Below, piece by piece: positions 1-10,156 of a DNA stretch of 37,500 nucleotides; the stretch's first letter is position 1, and every line of letters begins with the position of its first letter. Both the position numbers and the translations under genes were made by a program. The stretch is taken from contig NC_135565.1 in assembly GCF_964340395.1 (NCBI RefSeq), positions 21,899,709 through 21,937,208 of the forward strand, read 5' to 3'. The notes under the pieces are model-generated. The model saw only the letters and a program-made list of their open reading frames with translations, did not search any database and was not told the DNA's origin. The stretch is from Glandiceps talaboti (Eukaryota > Hemichordata > Enteropneusta > Spengelidae).

Positions 1-1439
1 GAGATTTTCGCTTTCATAGTACCTAAAATAATGAATTGTTGTGCAAGTTACGGCGAGTAGACCCTCAAAATACGGGTGGTGAGCAGTACATTTACACACC
101 ATTGTAAATGTACCACACAATCGAAGTTTACACAATGCATGCAATGGAGGCTCACAGCGCAATGAGCCCTCGTAATTGTTTATTGCGCCTCATGCAAATA
201 TCGATTCTAGTACTTTCTGTTCGATGTAGCACGAGAGCTCTGTCCACAGGGCCTGTAATATTTCTTAGATTGTTGTTTTCCTGGTTTACAGGCTAAATAT
301 AACAACCTTTTGACTATAACTAGTGTTGGTTCTACTATAGTATAGAGATTGATACATTTGTAGCAGCAGGATTCATACGATATTTTCTTAAGAAAACGGC
401 AATCTAAGCAATAAAACGTGCCCCTGTGACTTTGTCATAGTTTGGTCGATATTATCAGTCACGATGACAGGCACTCGAATCAATCTGTGTGATTTAAAAA
501 AAATGTATGGTGAATTATTCACTATACAATTTAAAAAAAAAAATCATACATATTGATCGATACTGTATGATAGCCAATGAAGTTGTTTTAGAATAGGCGT
601 TATGTGTTCGAATTTCCTGGTGCAGGTAATATTGAATACCCTCTGAAATCGGTTGCAATGTCTATGATCATGATGATAGACAGTCTGTGTAATACCTCAG
701 ACCATTTATAGTGGTCTGAGATAATAGCCAATACGTTCAGTGATTGTCTTACCTTAAGTTGCAAAGTGTCAAGAGAAGCGAAACTTTGGTTCGAACTACC
801 GAAGAGACATGTATCCTCTATACTCGTGTGATCTGTACGATCACAAATCGGCTTTTAATTACACGTACACACTATTCGGGTATTTCTGGGGTGTGTGAAT
901 ACTTCACGGTATTACATAATAGAGGTCTGACGTGCGTTACATTCAGGATTCCAGATTGATAGAATTCTTGGTTGCTGTATGGACTGAAATGTCTATGTCT
1001 ATATTTAACAAGCCTGGACAAGCCTCAGATCTGGTCACTGCTAGCTCCACTAATATACAATTCTCGTTGATTACCAAACCACTCCGTTGCCATGGAGCTA
1101 TTCGTCAGACATTTGGTTTAAATAAGTAATTAGCTTACGTAGAACATTGAGTAGCGACGTTTGCATTTCAAAGATTGTTACACAGTCAATCCCTTTGTGT
1201 TCGATGTATCACAGTTATCTGTGGATATATCATTAGACAAGCCGGACCATCGTCGCAAACCACGGCCTGTTTTACGGCTACGTTCTTAACCTCCCACAGT
1301 ACTTATTTCGAAATGTAGTGGTAGAAATAATAACTCTGGTTTGCCAGAATGAGCCGGACATCATCGTTTGATAGGAACAGTTTTATAGTCTCTTGAGAAT
1401 TGCAGCAAAATTGGACATGCGTATTTGTTTAAAGCTATT
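1..1439. other. non-coding stretch, no gene seen
   Basis: Open frames here are short (at most about 70 codons), lack recognisable domains and are scattered over both strands. I see no splice-bounded exon that I can support. The one clear structure is the small hairpin at 696-720. The segment ends where repeat A begins at 1440. Confidence 0.6.
696..720. repeat. perfect 9-bp hairpin
   Basis: CTCAGACCA (696-704) pairs perfectly with TGGTCTGAG (712-720) around a 7-base loop. It has no following T run and no gene next to it, so there is no reason to call it a terminator or an RNA gene. It may be a relic of a small inverted-repeat element. Confidence 0.6.
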
Positions 1440-2052
1440 GGTGCGTGACGAACGACGTCCAAGTGAAATCCTATAAATCTATCCAGAGCTGGTATGATTC
1501 GTTTTTTTACGCAATTTCAAACCATGAATACGTTTTTAAGTAATCGATATTTAGAAATATATTGTAATTTGGAAGTTATTTTTTTTTATGTTGATATCGA
1601 TTTTTCAACATTCGTTTTTTGAAACATATCGAAAATCAAAACATGAACAATGTTTCACTTCATTGAGCTGTTAGGGGGCACTTTTCATCGCTACATTATT
1701 GCAACTAGGTTCGAATCAAAGAGACATCACAGGGAAGCAAACCGGACAACGTCTTCGTTAATATCTCGTCGATCATCGGGCGTGAAGTGGCACAACAAAT
1801 CGATAGAAAACTGCCCTGTTTGAGTACGAGGTAATCACACCTTGGGTATAATAAACTATGTCAGAATACTGGTTTAATAATATTTTTCATAAGTTTTTCA
1901 TCTTCTAAAAATTCTATGCTTGTGAAATAGCGTCCTCCTGCCACATGACCTGTCTGATTTAAACCGATACGTATATTCACCTTCAACCAGCAGTGGATGT
2001 CGTGTCGAAAATTTTACCAGCCGACACAGGTGTCACTTTCAATTCGAAAAAC
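1440..2052 (+). repeat. interspersed repeat A, copy 1 (left end of the 32.6-kb element)
   Basis: It begins GGTGCGTGACGAACGACGTC and runs in parallel with 32635-33198. Shared landmarks in the same order include a GAATACGTTTTTAA block, the CGTCGATCATCGGGC block followed by TGGCACAACAAATCGATAG, and CAGTGGATGTCGTGTCG. Similarity stops in both copies at TTCAATTCGAAAA. Scattered substitutions and small indels show these are diverged copies, not an assembly repeat. At 32.6 kb the same sequence begins an element with terminal inverted repeats; here I find only the left end and no inverted partner downstream, so this copy is truncated or broken by repeat B. Confidence 0.8.
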
Positions 2053-2440
2053 CCTGTTGTTATCTTTGCAACTATGTGATCGTTTGGCTGTTGCCATGGG
2101 CGTGGTCTTGTTGCTAGGCATATTTACTTACAGTTTTTGAATGTTTGATCATTTGTCTAAGAATCCCTGTTATCTGTGTGAAATACACAACTGTTTGGCT
2201 TTTGCTATGGGTGTGGTCATGGTTGCTAGGGGTATTTGCATACATTTTTGAATGTTTACTCACTTGCGTACTAGATGATGTTATTTAAGCAAAATATACT
2301 GCCATTTGATTGTTGCGCTCACCAAGTTTCAGTCTCATTGACCAAGTATTTTTTGAGATATAAGTTTTTGACCAAAATTCACATTTTACATCTAATTTGC
2401 ATATCACTGATGGAATCATTATATGCTTAATATTTCTTCA
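2053..2440 (-). repeat. interspersed repeat B, minus-orientation copy
   Basis: The reverse complement matches part of 5780-6500. Examples are GATATGCAAATTAG, TTGGTCAA followed by a CTTgTATCT-like stretch, and a GTTGAAACTTG-like stretch, in the same order. Inside are two tandem units of about 105 bp (about 2055-2165 and 2166-2270). Each has a block resembling GCCATGGGCGTGGTC followed by TTGCTAGG. The other copy has three such units. There is no coding potential. It looks like a non-autonomous mobile element carrying internal tandem repeats. Confidence 0.7.
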
Positions 2441-2651
2441 ATTAATGATAAATGTGAAACAGGTAAATAGCTAAGTTAAAGTACGCAATAGAATGAAATT
2501 TATGCAATGTGAAATCATAAAATTGCTCTCCAGAGCCCAAAGTTTATGAAAATACTTTATTTCCTGGAGTGACGTTCACCTTTAAATAAGTATTTATCGA
2601 TAGACATGTAAACATTACAACTATATGGCTTTTGAAGCGTGTGCTCTTCAG

Positions 2652-2810
2652 ATATTGACACTGCACCGGGCGAGACTCTGGCGTGGGAATCGCCACACAA
2701 AATATTGACACTGTGTGAGACTCTGATGTGGGAATCGCCAGACAAAATATTGACACTGTGTGATGGCTAGACACAATATTGACACTGGGTGACAGTCTGG
2801 TGTAGGAATA
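2652..2810 (+). repeat. short degenerate tandem array (about 45-50 bp unit)
   Basis: ATATTGACACTG recurs at 2652, 2702, 2747 and 2776. The first two units also share a GAGACTCTG / GTGGGAATCGCCA block; the third is shortened to 29 bp. Reading frames across it only reflect the repeat. Confidence 0.75.
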
Positions 2811-3536
2811 TCGTAACTGATAGTCTCTAGATTAACCCAACCCGTGACGGTAGCGTCATGAATTGTGTTACGCTTTTAATAAGATGGTTCTGGTGAATGT
2901 CAGGGTTGTTACAGGTACGTAACTGTTGTGTCTATTCCGCAACAGTCACCGGTAACGGTATTTTTTAAATATCGTGAATACCCATAGTAACGTCATTATT
3001 TTGTATTATGATCATCCTAGACTAGAATATCACCATCCTGGAATGAGATTATTATTAGTTCACAAGTGAATGGTTTGGCTCGATAAAACCGAGCACTGGT
3101 ACAATATCTTTACTTGTGTTATTGTTATCCTAATAGACCATTGTTAAATTGACAGAATCCACAGAATCACAAACGTGGAGGCAATATGTCGTGACTGAGA
3201 ACATCCAGAGTTCAAACTTCTTTGTGTGTGGTAGAAGTATTAAGTATTGAAAAGGAAAAAAACATCATGACATTTCTATCCCAATCTCTCAGTAATTAAT
3301 GAGTTGTAATTAAAAAAATACAATTTTAGCATTTAATGAGGCTTTATTTAACGAGTAAAACCTTAGTAGTGGAGCACAGTTCCAGTTTAACAACGTTCGT
3401 TGTCATGGTAATCACCATTACGGAAGTCAGAAGTAACCCTACCTCTTAAGACTGAAAAATGACGGTTGAATGTTTTCGAGCGAAATAGTTTCTTGTGAGT
3501 GTATCTGTGTCCTACCGGCATTGCTAACAGATAAGA
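2811..3536. other. non-coding stretch, no gene seen
   Basis: I found no supported open frame, RNA gene or clear repeat between the short tandem array and the 290-bp duplication. Confidence 0.5.
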
Positions 3537-4118
3537 AACGTTCGTAGTTGTGTCTAAATTAGAGAAGGAATGGGTAGATGTGGGTAAAAAGTGGGTTTAC
3601 GTGTCCCGACACGTGTGACGGTTGTACGAAGTTACAATATAATAGTCCTTGTTACGCTAAGTAAATTGTTTTTAATTGTCAATTGATTACTTATTCACTT
3701 GGTTTGGAAAAACGCCAGAGAAATTCTTTGAAAAAAGTACAATAGTATATAGACCTAAGACATTGGAATGGTGACAATGACAACTACAGGAGAAATGGAT
3801 ATAAATTATAAATGACTGAATTAACTAACGTTCGTAGTTGTGTCTAAATTAGAGAAGGAATGGGTAGATGTGGGTAAAAAGTGGGTTTACGTGTCCCGAC
3901 ACGTGTGACGGTTGTACGAACAGTTACAATATAATAGTCCTTGTTACGCTAAGTAAATTGTTTTTAATTGTCAATTGATTACTTATTCACTTGGTTTGGA
4001 AAAACGCCAGAGAAATTCTTTGAAAAAAGTACAATAGTATATAGACCTAAGACATTGGAATGGTGACAATGACAACTACAGGAGAAATGGATATAAATTA
4101 TAAATGACTGAATTAACT
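3537..4118 (+). repeat. near-identical tandem duplication, unit about 290 bp
   Basis: The block starting ACGTTCGTAGTTGTGTC and ending ATGACTGAATTAACT occurs at about 3537-3826 and again at 3827-4118. The only difference I noticed by eye is two extra bases in the second copy, in the GTACGAACAGTTAC stretch where the first reads GTACGAAGTTAC. The copies abut directly. Such identity means a very recent duplication or an assembly artefact. The unit has no coding content and contains a CCGACACGTGTGACGG block around a small palindrome. Confidence 0.9.
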
Positions 4119-5077
4119 TGAAGAACTCTGTATTAATTAATAATTAAGACTACCGTTCATTTGCACTCTGAATATGACTTTAAAATGATTTTGTTACTCA
4201 TACTTTTTTTCTTTTCTCTGTGTAGGAATTTTAATACGTAACTTATTCTGAATGTACGTGTACATTCAGTGTGTACATTTAAAAGCGTTTGATTCTGCGA
4301 CTTGGTATGCATTGAGCGAGGGAGGGGTTAGGGAGGTATCATTTAAGCCCAAAATGCGCAAATCTCGGAATGACGTGTCCTGCAGAAAAAAACTTGTTTT
4401 TTATTTGAATATCAAGTTCGATAAATGATTTTATGGTTATTTCTTTAATAATATGATTCTAGGATAATTATTTTCCTCACTGGGGCCGAAAATGAGTTGA
4501 AAGGAGGATGGTAAGTTGGCAAAGAAAACAAAATGGCCACCGGTCGCGGTATTTCGTTACTGCGTGTATATCTCTTTTCTAGGGGAGGGGGGGGGGGATG
4601 GGGGAGGTTTATAACCCTCTGACATAACTATTCACCATTAAGTAAACGCTGTAATTCACAATTCACTAATTGAATATTTTTTAGAGTAAATTCACTCTTC
4701 CAATCCGATAATCATAATATCATAGAATAAAGCCCAATATTTTGTGTTTCTTGAGAGCTCCACGATGTTATGATATCACATGGTATATAAAAGAAGGTGT
4801 GTGTGTAGGGGGGGGGGGTCTCCATCGAGATTCGTAATTTCTACTTGTTAGTTCCCGTGATTCTTGATAAGGCAAATGTGTTGCTTGTTTAAAATTACGC
4901 GGACTAAGTCGGCAAAATGTATATGTACATTTTCAAAAGTAAAACGGCATCCAACACGTGACGCCAAAATCAAAAACTGAAACTTCTGGTATATTTGCGA
5001 AATAACTTGCCAAAATAAAAACAAGGAAACAAACGAATTCGTTGGATCTTCTTACATATTATATATTTTTGAATATG
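4119..5077. other. non-coding stretch with two poly-G tracts
   Basis: No gene is seen. Two G-rich runs stand out: about 4583-4607 (two long G runs separated by single bases) and about 4808-4819 after a short GT repeat. Runs of this kind are prone to length errors and could form G-quadruplexes on the plus strand. Confidence 0.5.
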
Positions 5078-5520
5078 AAGAGTAAAAAAATAGAGTTGTT
5101 ATTCACATATTTCTGTTCTATTTATTTTCAATATGAAATTCTACATCGCTTTTTACCAACAAATCGCTTCTTGTTTCAAAATAAAATAAACGGCGACAGT
5201 AAATGCGGTCATTGCGGCCAAGAGGAATCCCTTGAACACTTTACTGGCATTGTGAGAATGCGCAGCTGTTTTGGAAAGATTTGTGAATTTTAGGAATACA
5301 GAAGTGTATGGAGCAATAGACAGATAAATTTATCTTGTGTTTCAGTGATTTTTGGGTCTAGAACACAATCTGCTATGCTAAACCATTAATTCTAATTGGG
5401 AAGTATTAACTTTATGTCATTCACTTCATTAATTCAAAGCTGACTATAAATTATTTACTACACAATTGATATTAACAGAAAAGAAAATTTATAACCACAA
5501 AGTATTCAAATAGGGTTCTT
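5078..5520 (+). pseudogene. LINE (non-LTR retrotransposon) ORF2 C-terminal remnant
   Basis: The frame reads a stretch containing YEILHRFLPTNRFLF, then C-x2-C (CGHC), then EESLEH. This is the characteristic C-terminal zinc-binding region after the reverse transcriptase in L1/Tx1-type LINEs. After the H the frame is broken: the expected continuation (WHCENAQLFWKDL) lies in another forward frame at about 5240-5282, so a one-base indel has occurred. Weak LINE-like similarity may continue to about 5500 with further stops. There is no RT catalytic core in the window for this copy. It is a dead, 5'-truncated fragment; family assignment to L1/Tx1-like is an inference from the zinc-knuckle context. 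Confidence 0.75.
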
Positions 5521-5625
5521 TAGTACCTATTGTTATGTAAATTTAAATTACCTTTTGGAACTCGTACTTTTTAGCGCAACTGAACTGATAAGGTTCAGTA
5601 GTGCTATAGGCATGGCAAAGTGTTT

Positions 5626-5643
5626 GCCTGCCTGCCTGCCTGC

Positions 5644-5687
<44 letters not shown>

Positions 5688-5702
5688 GTCTGTGTGTGTG
5701 TA

Positions 5703-5779
<77 letters not shown>
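5626..5779 (+). repeat. compound microsatellite (CCTG)n-(CTGT)n-(TG)n
   Basis: Successive runs of CCTG, CTGT and TG units. It abuts the start of repeat B at 5780, suggesting that the microsatellite belongs to the end of that mobile element. Histidine/threonine- or cysteine/valine-rich open frames over it are artefacts. Confidence 0.97.
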
Positions 5780-5782
<3 letters not shown>

Positions 5783-6500
5783 CAACTTACAGACAAAAAC
5801 CACTGGACCGATTGCCATGATATTTGGTGGGTATATTACCTTGGGTGTCTAGTTGGGAAATTGTTCAAATCAAAATGATCTTACCACCAGTGTGTGATTT
5901 GGGTAAAGAAAGTGTGATTTTTGGTCAAAAAAGAGTGATATGCAAATTAGGTCTAAAAGGTGTCTTTTTTGTCAAAAAATATATAGTTCCAAAACTACTG
6001 AGCAGATTGAGCTGAAATTTAATGGGGATGGATCTTGGGATGTGTAGGTGAAGCTTTATTCACAACGTGATGATCCCATCAGTGATATGCAAATTAGGTC
6101 TAAAATTCTCAATATTGGTCAAGAACTTGTATCTTGAAGCGGCATGGTGAATGGGTTGAAACTTGTTGGGAATGATTCTGGAGGTACTATTATGCAGTTA
6201 TTGTTGAAAACATTTCAACACAATTGGCCCACCATGACCACACCCTTAGCAACAGTGAAATGATGCATATTACTAAGATGACAACAGGGATGGATAGGTA
6301 AATGATTAAAAGATTAAAAAAATATATGCCTAGCAACAGGACCACACCTATAGCAACAGCTAAAGCATGGTTTATATTGCTAAGATGAAAAGTGGGAACG
6401 GTAGGCAAGTTAATAAAAATTCCAAAATGTATTCAAGTATCACCAGCAACAAGACCATGTCCACAGCAACAGCCATATACAGTTGTGCTACAACACCATT
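5780..6500 (+). repeat. interspersed repeat B, plus-orientation copy
   Basis: It starts right after the TG run with AACAACTTACAGAC and CACTGGACCGATTGCCATGA. It contains GATATGCAAATTAGGTCTAA twice (about 5938 and 6081), and ends in three tandem units of about 105 bp (about 6190-6480). Each unit has a CCTAGCAACA / GACCACACC / TAGCAACAGC-like pattern. The inverted relative at 2053-2440 shares the order of these blocks. I see no ORF with a domain. Together, a microsatellite head plus an internal tandem array resembles non-autonomous Helitron-like elements of marine invertebrates, but I do not see diagnostic termini, so the class is unresolved. Confidence 0.7.
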
Positions 6501-7023
6501 AGCTCTAATTTTTGTTTTACTCTTTTTGGTTTGTAAAGGTTTTTGTTCTGTTTTTTTGTCTGATGTGAAACCTTTTGTACTGTTTTTTCATTGAAAAGAA
6601 ATGTAAAAAAGAAGAACAAAAAGCAACTTGTGGTGATTTGTAAAGGGAAGGGATGTCGTGCTGAGTATGTGTGTTTGTTTGGGGTGGGGGTGGGATGGGA
6701 TAAGAGTTAGTTTGGTCATATACAGTCCTGTAATGAGTCTGTTAGTCATCCTTTCTACAAAACGTTGTCAATGTATGTGTCCATTAGAATGACCTTGGTT
6801 GTCACGGTCAGATGGAACTTCGACGGGACTTGACATGCGCGTGTTGCATAAGAAGCTCTGTTTGTTGTAATCTCGACGTAATCACTTTTTCTATATTGTT
6901 CGAAATCCCTTTCAAACAACCTGTTGGACTGATGCATTGTATACATGCTCTGATGACTGGTGTTTTAATTACTGCCATAGATTGAAATAACAATAAGCGG
7001 TTTCTACCCTTTCACCAGAACTA
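6501..7023. other. non-coding stretch, no gene seen
   Basis: T-rich and A-rich sequence with short, domain-free open frames only. It separates repeat B from the minus-strand LINE end. Confidence 0.5.
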
Positions 7024-7685
7024 AAATGTGTTGGCCGGCATTTAATAATAATAATAATGGTTTATTAATCCCAGCCATTGTGGCCAAAAGGCCAAATTAC
7101 ACTGAGTTACAAAAAAAAACCACATATACAATTGAATCCAATTTAAAAAGGAATCTCTACAAGGTAAAACCACAACAGCATAAAATTTACACAGAACCCA
7201 AAACACAAATTACAGAAATACACAAAACCAATTTAAAAAGGAACCTCTCACATGGTAAAACCACAACAGCATAAAATTGACACAGAACTCCAAAACACAA
7301 TTTACAGATGAAATACACAAAACACGAGAACGCAAGGAAAAGCATGTAGTAAACACTTTACCTATTGCGAAACAAATTTACACAGTACACTATCGGACTA
7401 CATTCTTTGCGTTTTGTGCGAAATGAAAAATTCACACGGTTACGATTTCTGGTTGCATAGTTATGATTACTTGGAGTTGGGATGTGATAGTTGAGTTTGT
7501 GGTTGGACTGAATTACATCCTTAGCAAATTTTTGACAGATTTGTTTCCGCCTAGATTCAAGTGAATCGAGATTCAACAAGGACAGTGATTCATTGTAACT
7601 GTAAAAAGGATATATTATCCGCAAGGCCCGTTTCTGAATACGCTCAATTTGCGTCTTTAACTTTAATAATTTACATGTGAGAAAT
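7024..7685 (-). pseudogene. LINE 3' end with RT C-terminal remnant, minus strand
   Basis: Reading the minus strand from about 7680, the frame gives QIERIQKRALRIIYPFYSY, then SLLNLDSL and a downstream YATRNRNRVNF segment, stopping at 7358. The QKRALRIIYP block followed by a TRN block is the typical thumb/C-terminal region of Jockey/CR1-type LINE reverse transcriptases. A 3' untranslated stretch follows on the minus strand and ends in a (TTA)n-type tail, seen on the plus strand as (AAT)n at about 7045-7059. It is 5'-truncated; the RT catalytic core is absent. The UTR contains a roughly 105-bp partial duplication (ATTTAAAAAGGAA ... GGTAAAACCACAACAGCATAAAATT at about 7139 and 7232). Confidence 0.8.
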
Positions 7686-8101
7686 GATGTTCCTTTTATT
7701 TATAAGTTATACGAAATGGCAGATGTCGAAGAGTTACTTCACAGTTGTTTTTTCCACAAGAATTTTGTGAGCACGTAATTCACGAATTGGATATTGCAAG
7801 TTGTTACGAACCGAAAATTTAGAGAAGCCAAATAGCGCACAATCAAATACTTTCCACACAACTTCCAATCAAAACAACATACGGTCAAACACAGGACACT
7901 ACACAGCAATTACGCTTAATAATTATCTTATTCAATTCAGTTGTAATGAAACAAAATATACTATAATAATAAGTCTTGGAAGTGCATTTACAGCATTTAC
8001 AAACTTATAAACTAAAGTAGTTGACCAAATAACAAACACGTTCAGTTCTCAGACTTGACTTGCGTCTTGACTGTCGAATATCGCGACTTTTAGTCTTACC
8101 G
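7686..8101. other. non-coding stretch, no gene seen
   Basis: I found nothing supported between the LINE fragment and the foldback element. Confidence 0.5.
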
Positions 8102-8318
8102 CAATCTGAGTAAAATCCGATGTAGATGTCGGCTAATCGTTCATTGCTATTTTACCTTCGTTATTTTGCCTGAATTTACCTTCTTGGTACACCGTCGTAG
8201 GAGGCGATCAGGCTAAAAAATGTAAACATGTACCAAGAAGGTCAATTCAGGCAAAATAAAGAAGGTAAAATAGGAATGAACGATTAGCCGACACCTACAT
8301 CGGATTTTAATCAGATTG
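8102..8318. mobile_element. 217-bp foldback/MITE-like element
   Basis: The left arm 8102-8190 (CAATCTGAGTAAAATCCGAT ... TTCTTGGTAC) is the near-perfect reverse complement of 8230-8318 (GTACCAAGAAGG ... ATCGGATTTTAATCAGATTG). A loop of about 39 bases separates them. Arms of about 89 bp make almost the whole element a hairpin. The terminal bases match those of the element at 19946-20108, so the two are one family. It has no coding capacity and would need a transposase supplied in trans. I could not identify a confident target-site duplication. Confidence 0.9.
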
Positions 8319-8461
8319 GTCTTTATACCGGTGGTGTCCTCGAAGTATTTCTCCAGACTTTGACGTCAATGTCCGTCCCATTTATACCACACGTCAGGGT
8401 CCGCTTACTCTCAGCAATGTCCAACTTTACACGAGAACGATATTTCTCCGGAGAGTTAAAG

Positions 8462-8588
8462 TGAACACGGGCCTCCTTTGACGAAACCACTGAGAAAAAG
8501 ACCACGCAACATCACAAAAACTATACGCATTTTACCTGTCCTTCACAATAATGAACACGGGCCTCCTTTGACGAAACCACTGAGAAAA
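8462..8588 (+). repeat. 37-bp direct repeat pair spaced 90 bp
   Basis: TGAACACGGGCCTCCTTTGA and the bases after it, to GAGAAAA, occur at 8462-8498 and again at 8552-8588. Copy 2 of the large duplication keeps only one of them (about 11982-12018), so recombination or slippage between the pair could account for part of its shorter structure. Confidence 0.9.
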
Positions 8589-9111
8589 CTTCTAGACTGC
8601 CTCAACTCCCACCAATAGTAGAAAAGTCGACTTGGCAATGTATTCGTCGCTATTTAAAACAGTTAGTGAATACACCGGGCCATTAAATTTAAGGCCGAGT
8701 CTGCTGACAAGCGCTTGTCACCAGAACAATATGCTGCTGACAAGCGTGACCTTTGACACCCATTGTGATGCGTTTTAGCGTCAAGTGTAAAACGTTCTTA
8801 TTACCCTGGAAATTGACTGCACTTTATCACTTTATCAAACACCATCAGTTTTTAAAACTGTTAATTTACGTGTGATAGCTCCTGTTTTATCCAACAACCG
8901 CGAAGTCCGCCGCGTACACACATGTACACTTCACCGCCTATGCTCCATGGCCATGACCATGGCCGCGTATGTGATGTAGTACTACGTGTAAACGTGTAAA
9001 CAGTAAAGGTAATTAATCTAAAACAACTAAAGTTTGTTGCATCAATAACATTCATTATTGTGAAGGACAGGTAAAATGCGTATAGTTTTTGTGATGTTGC
9101 GTGGTCTTTTT
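8495..9111. repeat. 60-bp perfect-looking inverted repeat, arms 498 bp apart
   Basis: 8495-8554 (AAAAAGACCACGCAACATCA through CCTTCACAATAATGA) is the reverse complement of 9052-9111. I see no mismatch by eye. One arm lies outside and one inside the segment that is specific to duplication copy 1. Neither arm carries a gene. Confidence 0.9.
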
Positions 9112-9450
9112 ACTTGTTTTATCCCATGTGCAGTGATGGCCTCAAAGTAATGACATTTGACCTGAACAGCTGACGACAGCTCACCGGCCGCGCAAGTTAA
9201 ACGCCGAATCGTGAAATAAACATTAAATCTCAAGTACTATTAAAGCTGGGGTGGGAAACTTGAAACTACTACAGGAAAACGACACGGTGACGGTATTACT
9301 CCATTCCGGGACTTAATTCTGTCAAAGGTACGGGTCAGTACTAGCGCACATGTTGACGTCGACCAGGCTGTAGTACACGTACACACGTACGCTCGGCGCT
9401 TGTCACGAGAAAAATATGCTGCTGACAAGGGCTGGTCACCAGACACTCCG
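8692..9450. repeat. about 760-bp segment present only in duplication copy 1
   Basis: In copy 2 the flanks are joined directly (ACCGGGCCATTAAATTTAAT at about 12106-12125). In copy 1 the shared flanks are separated by about 760 bp with TAAATTTAA at both borders (8684-8692 and 9450-9458). Either an insertion made a 9-bp duplication or copy 2 lost the segment between short direct repeats. The segment starts and ends with related sequences (GCGCTTGTCAC ... AATATGCTGCTGACAAG at about 8712 and 9397) and contains a 14-bp palindrome, GACAAGCGCTTGTC, at 8706-8719. No ORF with a domain is present. Confidence 0.8.
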
Positions 9451-9494
9451 TAAATTTAATGGAATGTCTCGTGACCGGCGCCTGTCAGCAGCAT
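9418..9494. repeat. imperfect 31-bp-arm palindrome at the copy-specific junction
   Basis: CTGCTGACAAGGGCTGGTCA and following bases (9418-9448) pair with about 9464-9494 (ending GGCGCCTGTCAGCAG) with a handful of mismatches. The central loop contains the TAAATTTAA junction. Related GTGACCGGCGCCTGTCAG sequence recurs at about 10939. Confidence 0.75.
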
Positions 9495-10156
9495 AACGTG
9501 CTCGTGACAGGTTCGGGATTTTTACGGAATCAATTTGATGTGTATTGAAAAACAAGCTCTGGTTACCTTTGAAAATAATTGCCTTCGTACCCTGAATACA
9601 CAGAACTTTCAAAAAATGTCTAAATCGTGAGCAAGCGTGAAACTGACATGACGGGGCTGGGGTTACATAACGTTCGCCGATATATGTTTCAACCTAAACC
9701 AGTTGTTCTATATCGCTTTGTAACGTTCTTATTGTTATTGTAAAGAATCAGTTTACTTCATTGTACATTGTAGTATACATTCTTTTTGTGGTATGAGTAC
9801 ACATGTATCAACATGTGCGCTAGTACTAGTAGAAGTAGCACTGACCCATCGGAAATACGCGTTCACTTTTCCCCATGTTTTCGTTCCTAAAGCTATTTTG
9901 CTCACGCTGACAGTAATAGTGTACCATCTTATTTCAATATTCTGACTAGTTTCACAATAATAATTTTAGATTAATTACCTTTACCCGTTGCACACTGATG
10001 GATCGTGTTCTACGTACTACATCATACATGCGGCCATAACTTTAACGTGACGGTGTACATGTCGGCTGTTCTACAATTGGAGGGGAGGCCCGTCTTCACT
10101 GTAGCTGTCCGGAGAAATGTCGTTCTCGTGTAAACATACCCAACTTACCATAATGA

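Noticed and set aside
786-799. GGTTCGAACTACC, a possible tRNA B box
   Set aside because: No A box or cloverleaf can be drawn upstream. A similar GGTTCGAATC at about 1708 in repeat A also lacks an A box and is not kept in the other copy (GGCTCGAATC).
4583-4607. G-rich tract as a regulatory G-quadruplex
   Set aside because: Plausible chemically, but there is no adjacent gene or promoter to give it a role, and the run length is error-prone.
5543-5878. Open frames of 80-107 codons on both strands rich in His-Thr or Val-Cys
   Set aside because: They are translations of the CTGT/TG microsatellite; several overlapping frames are open equally.
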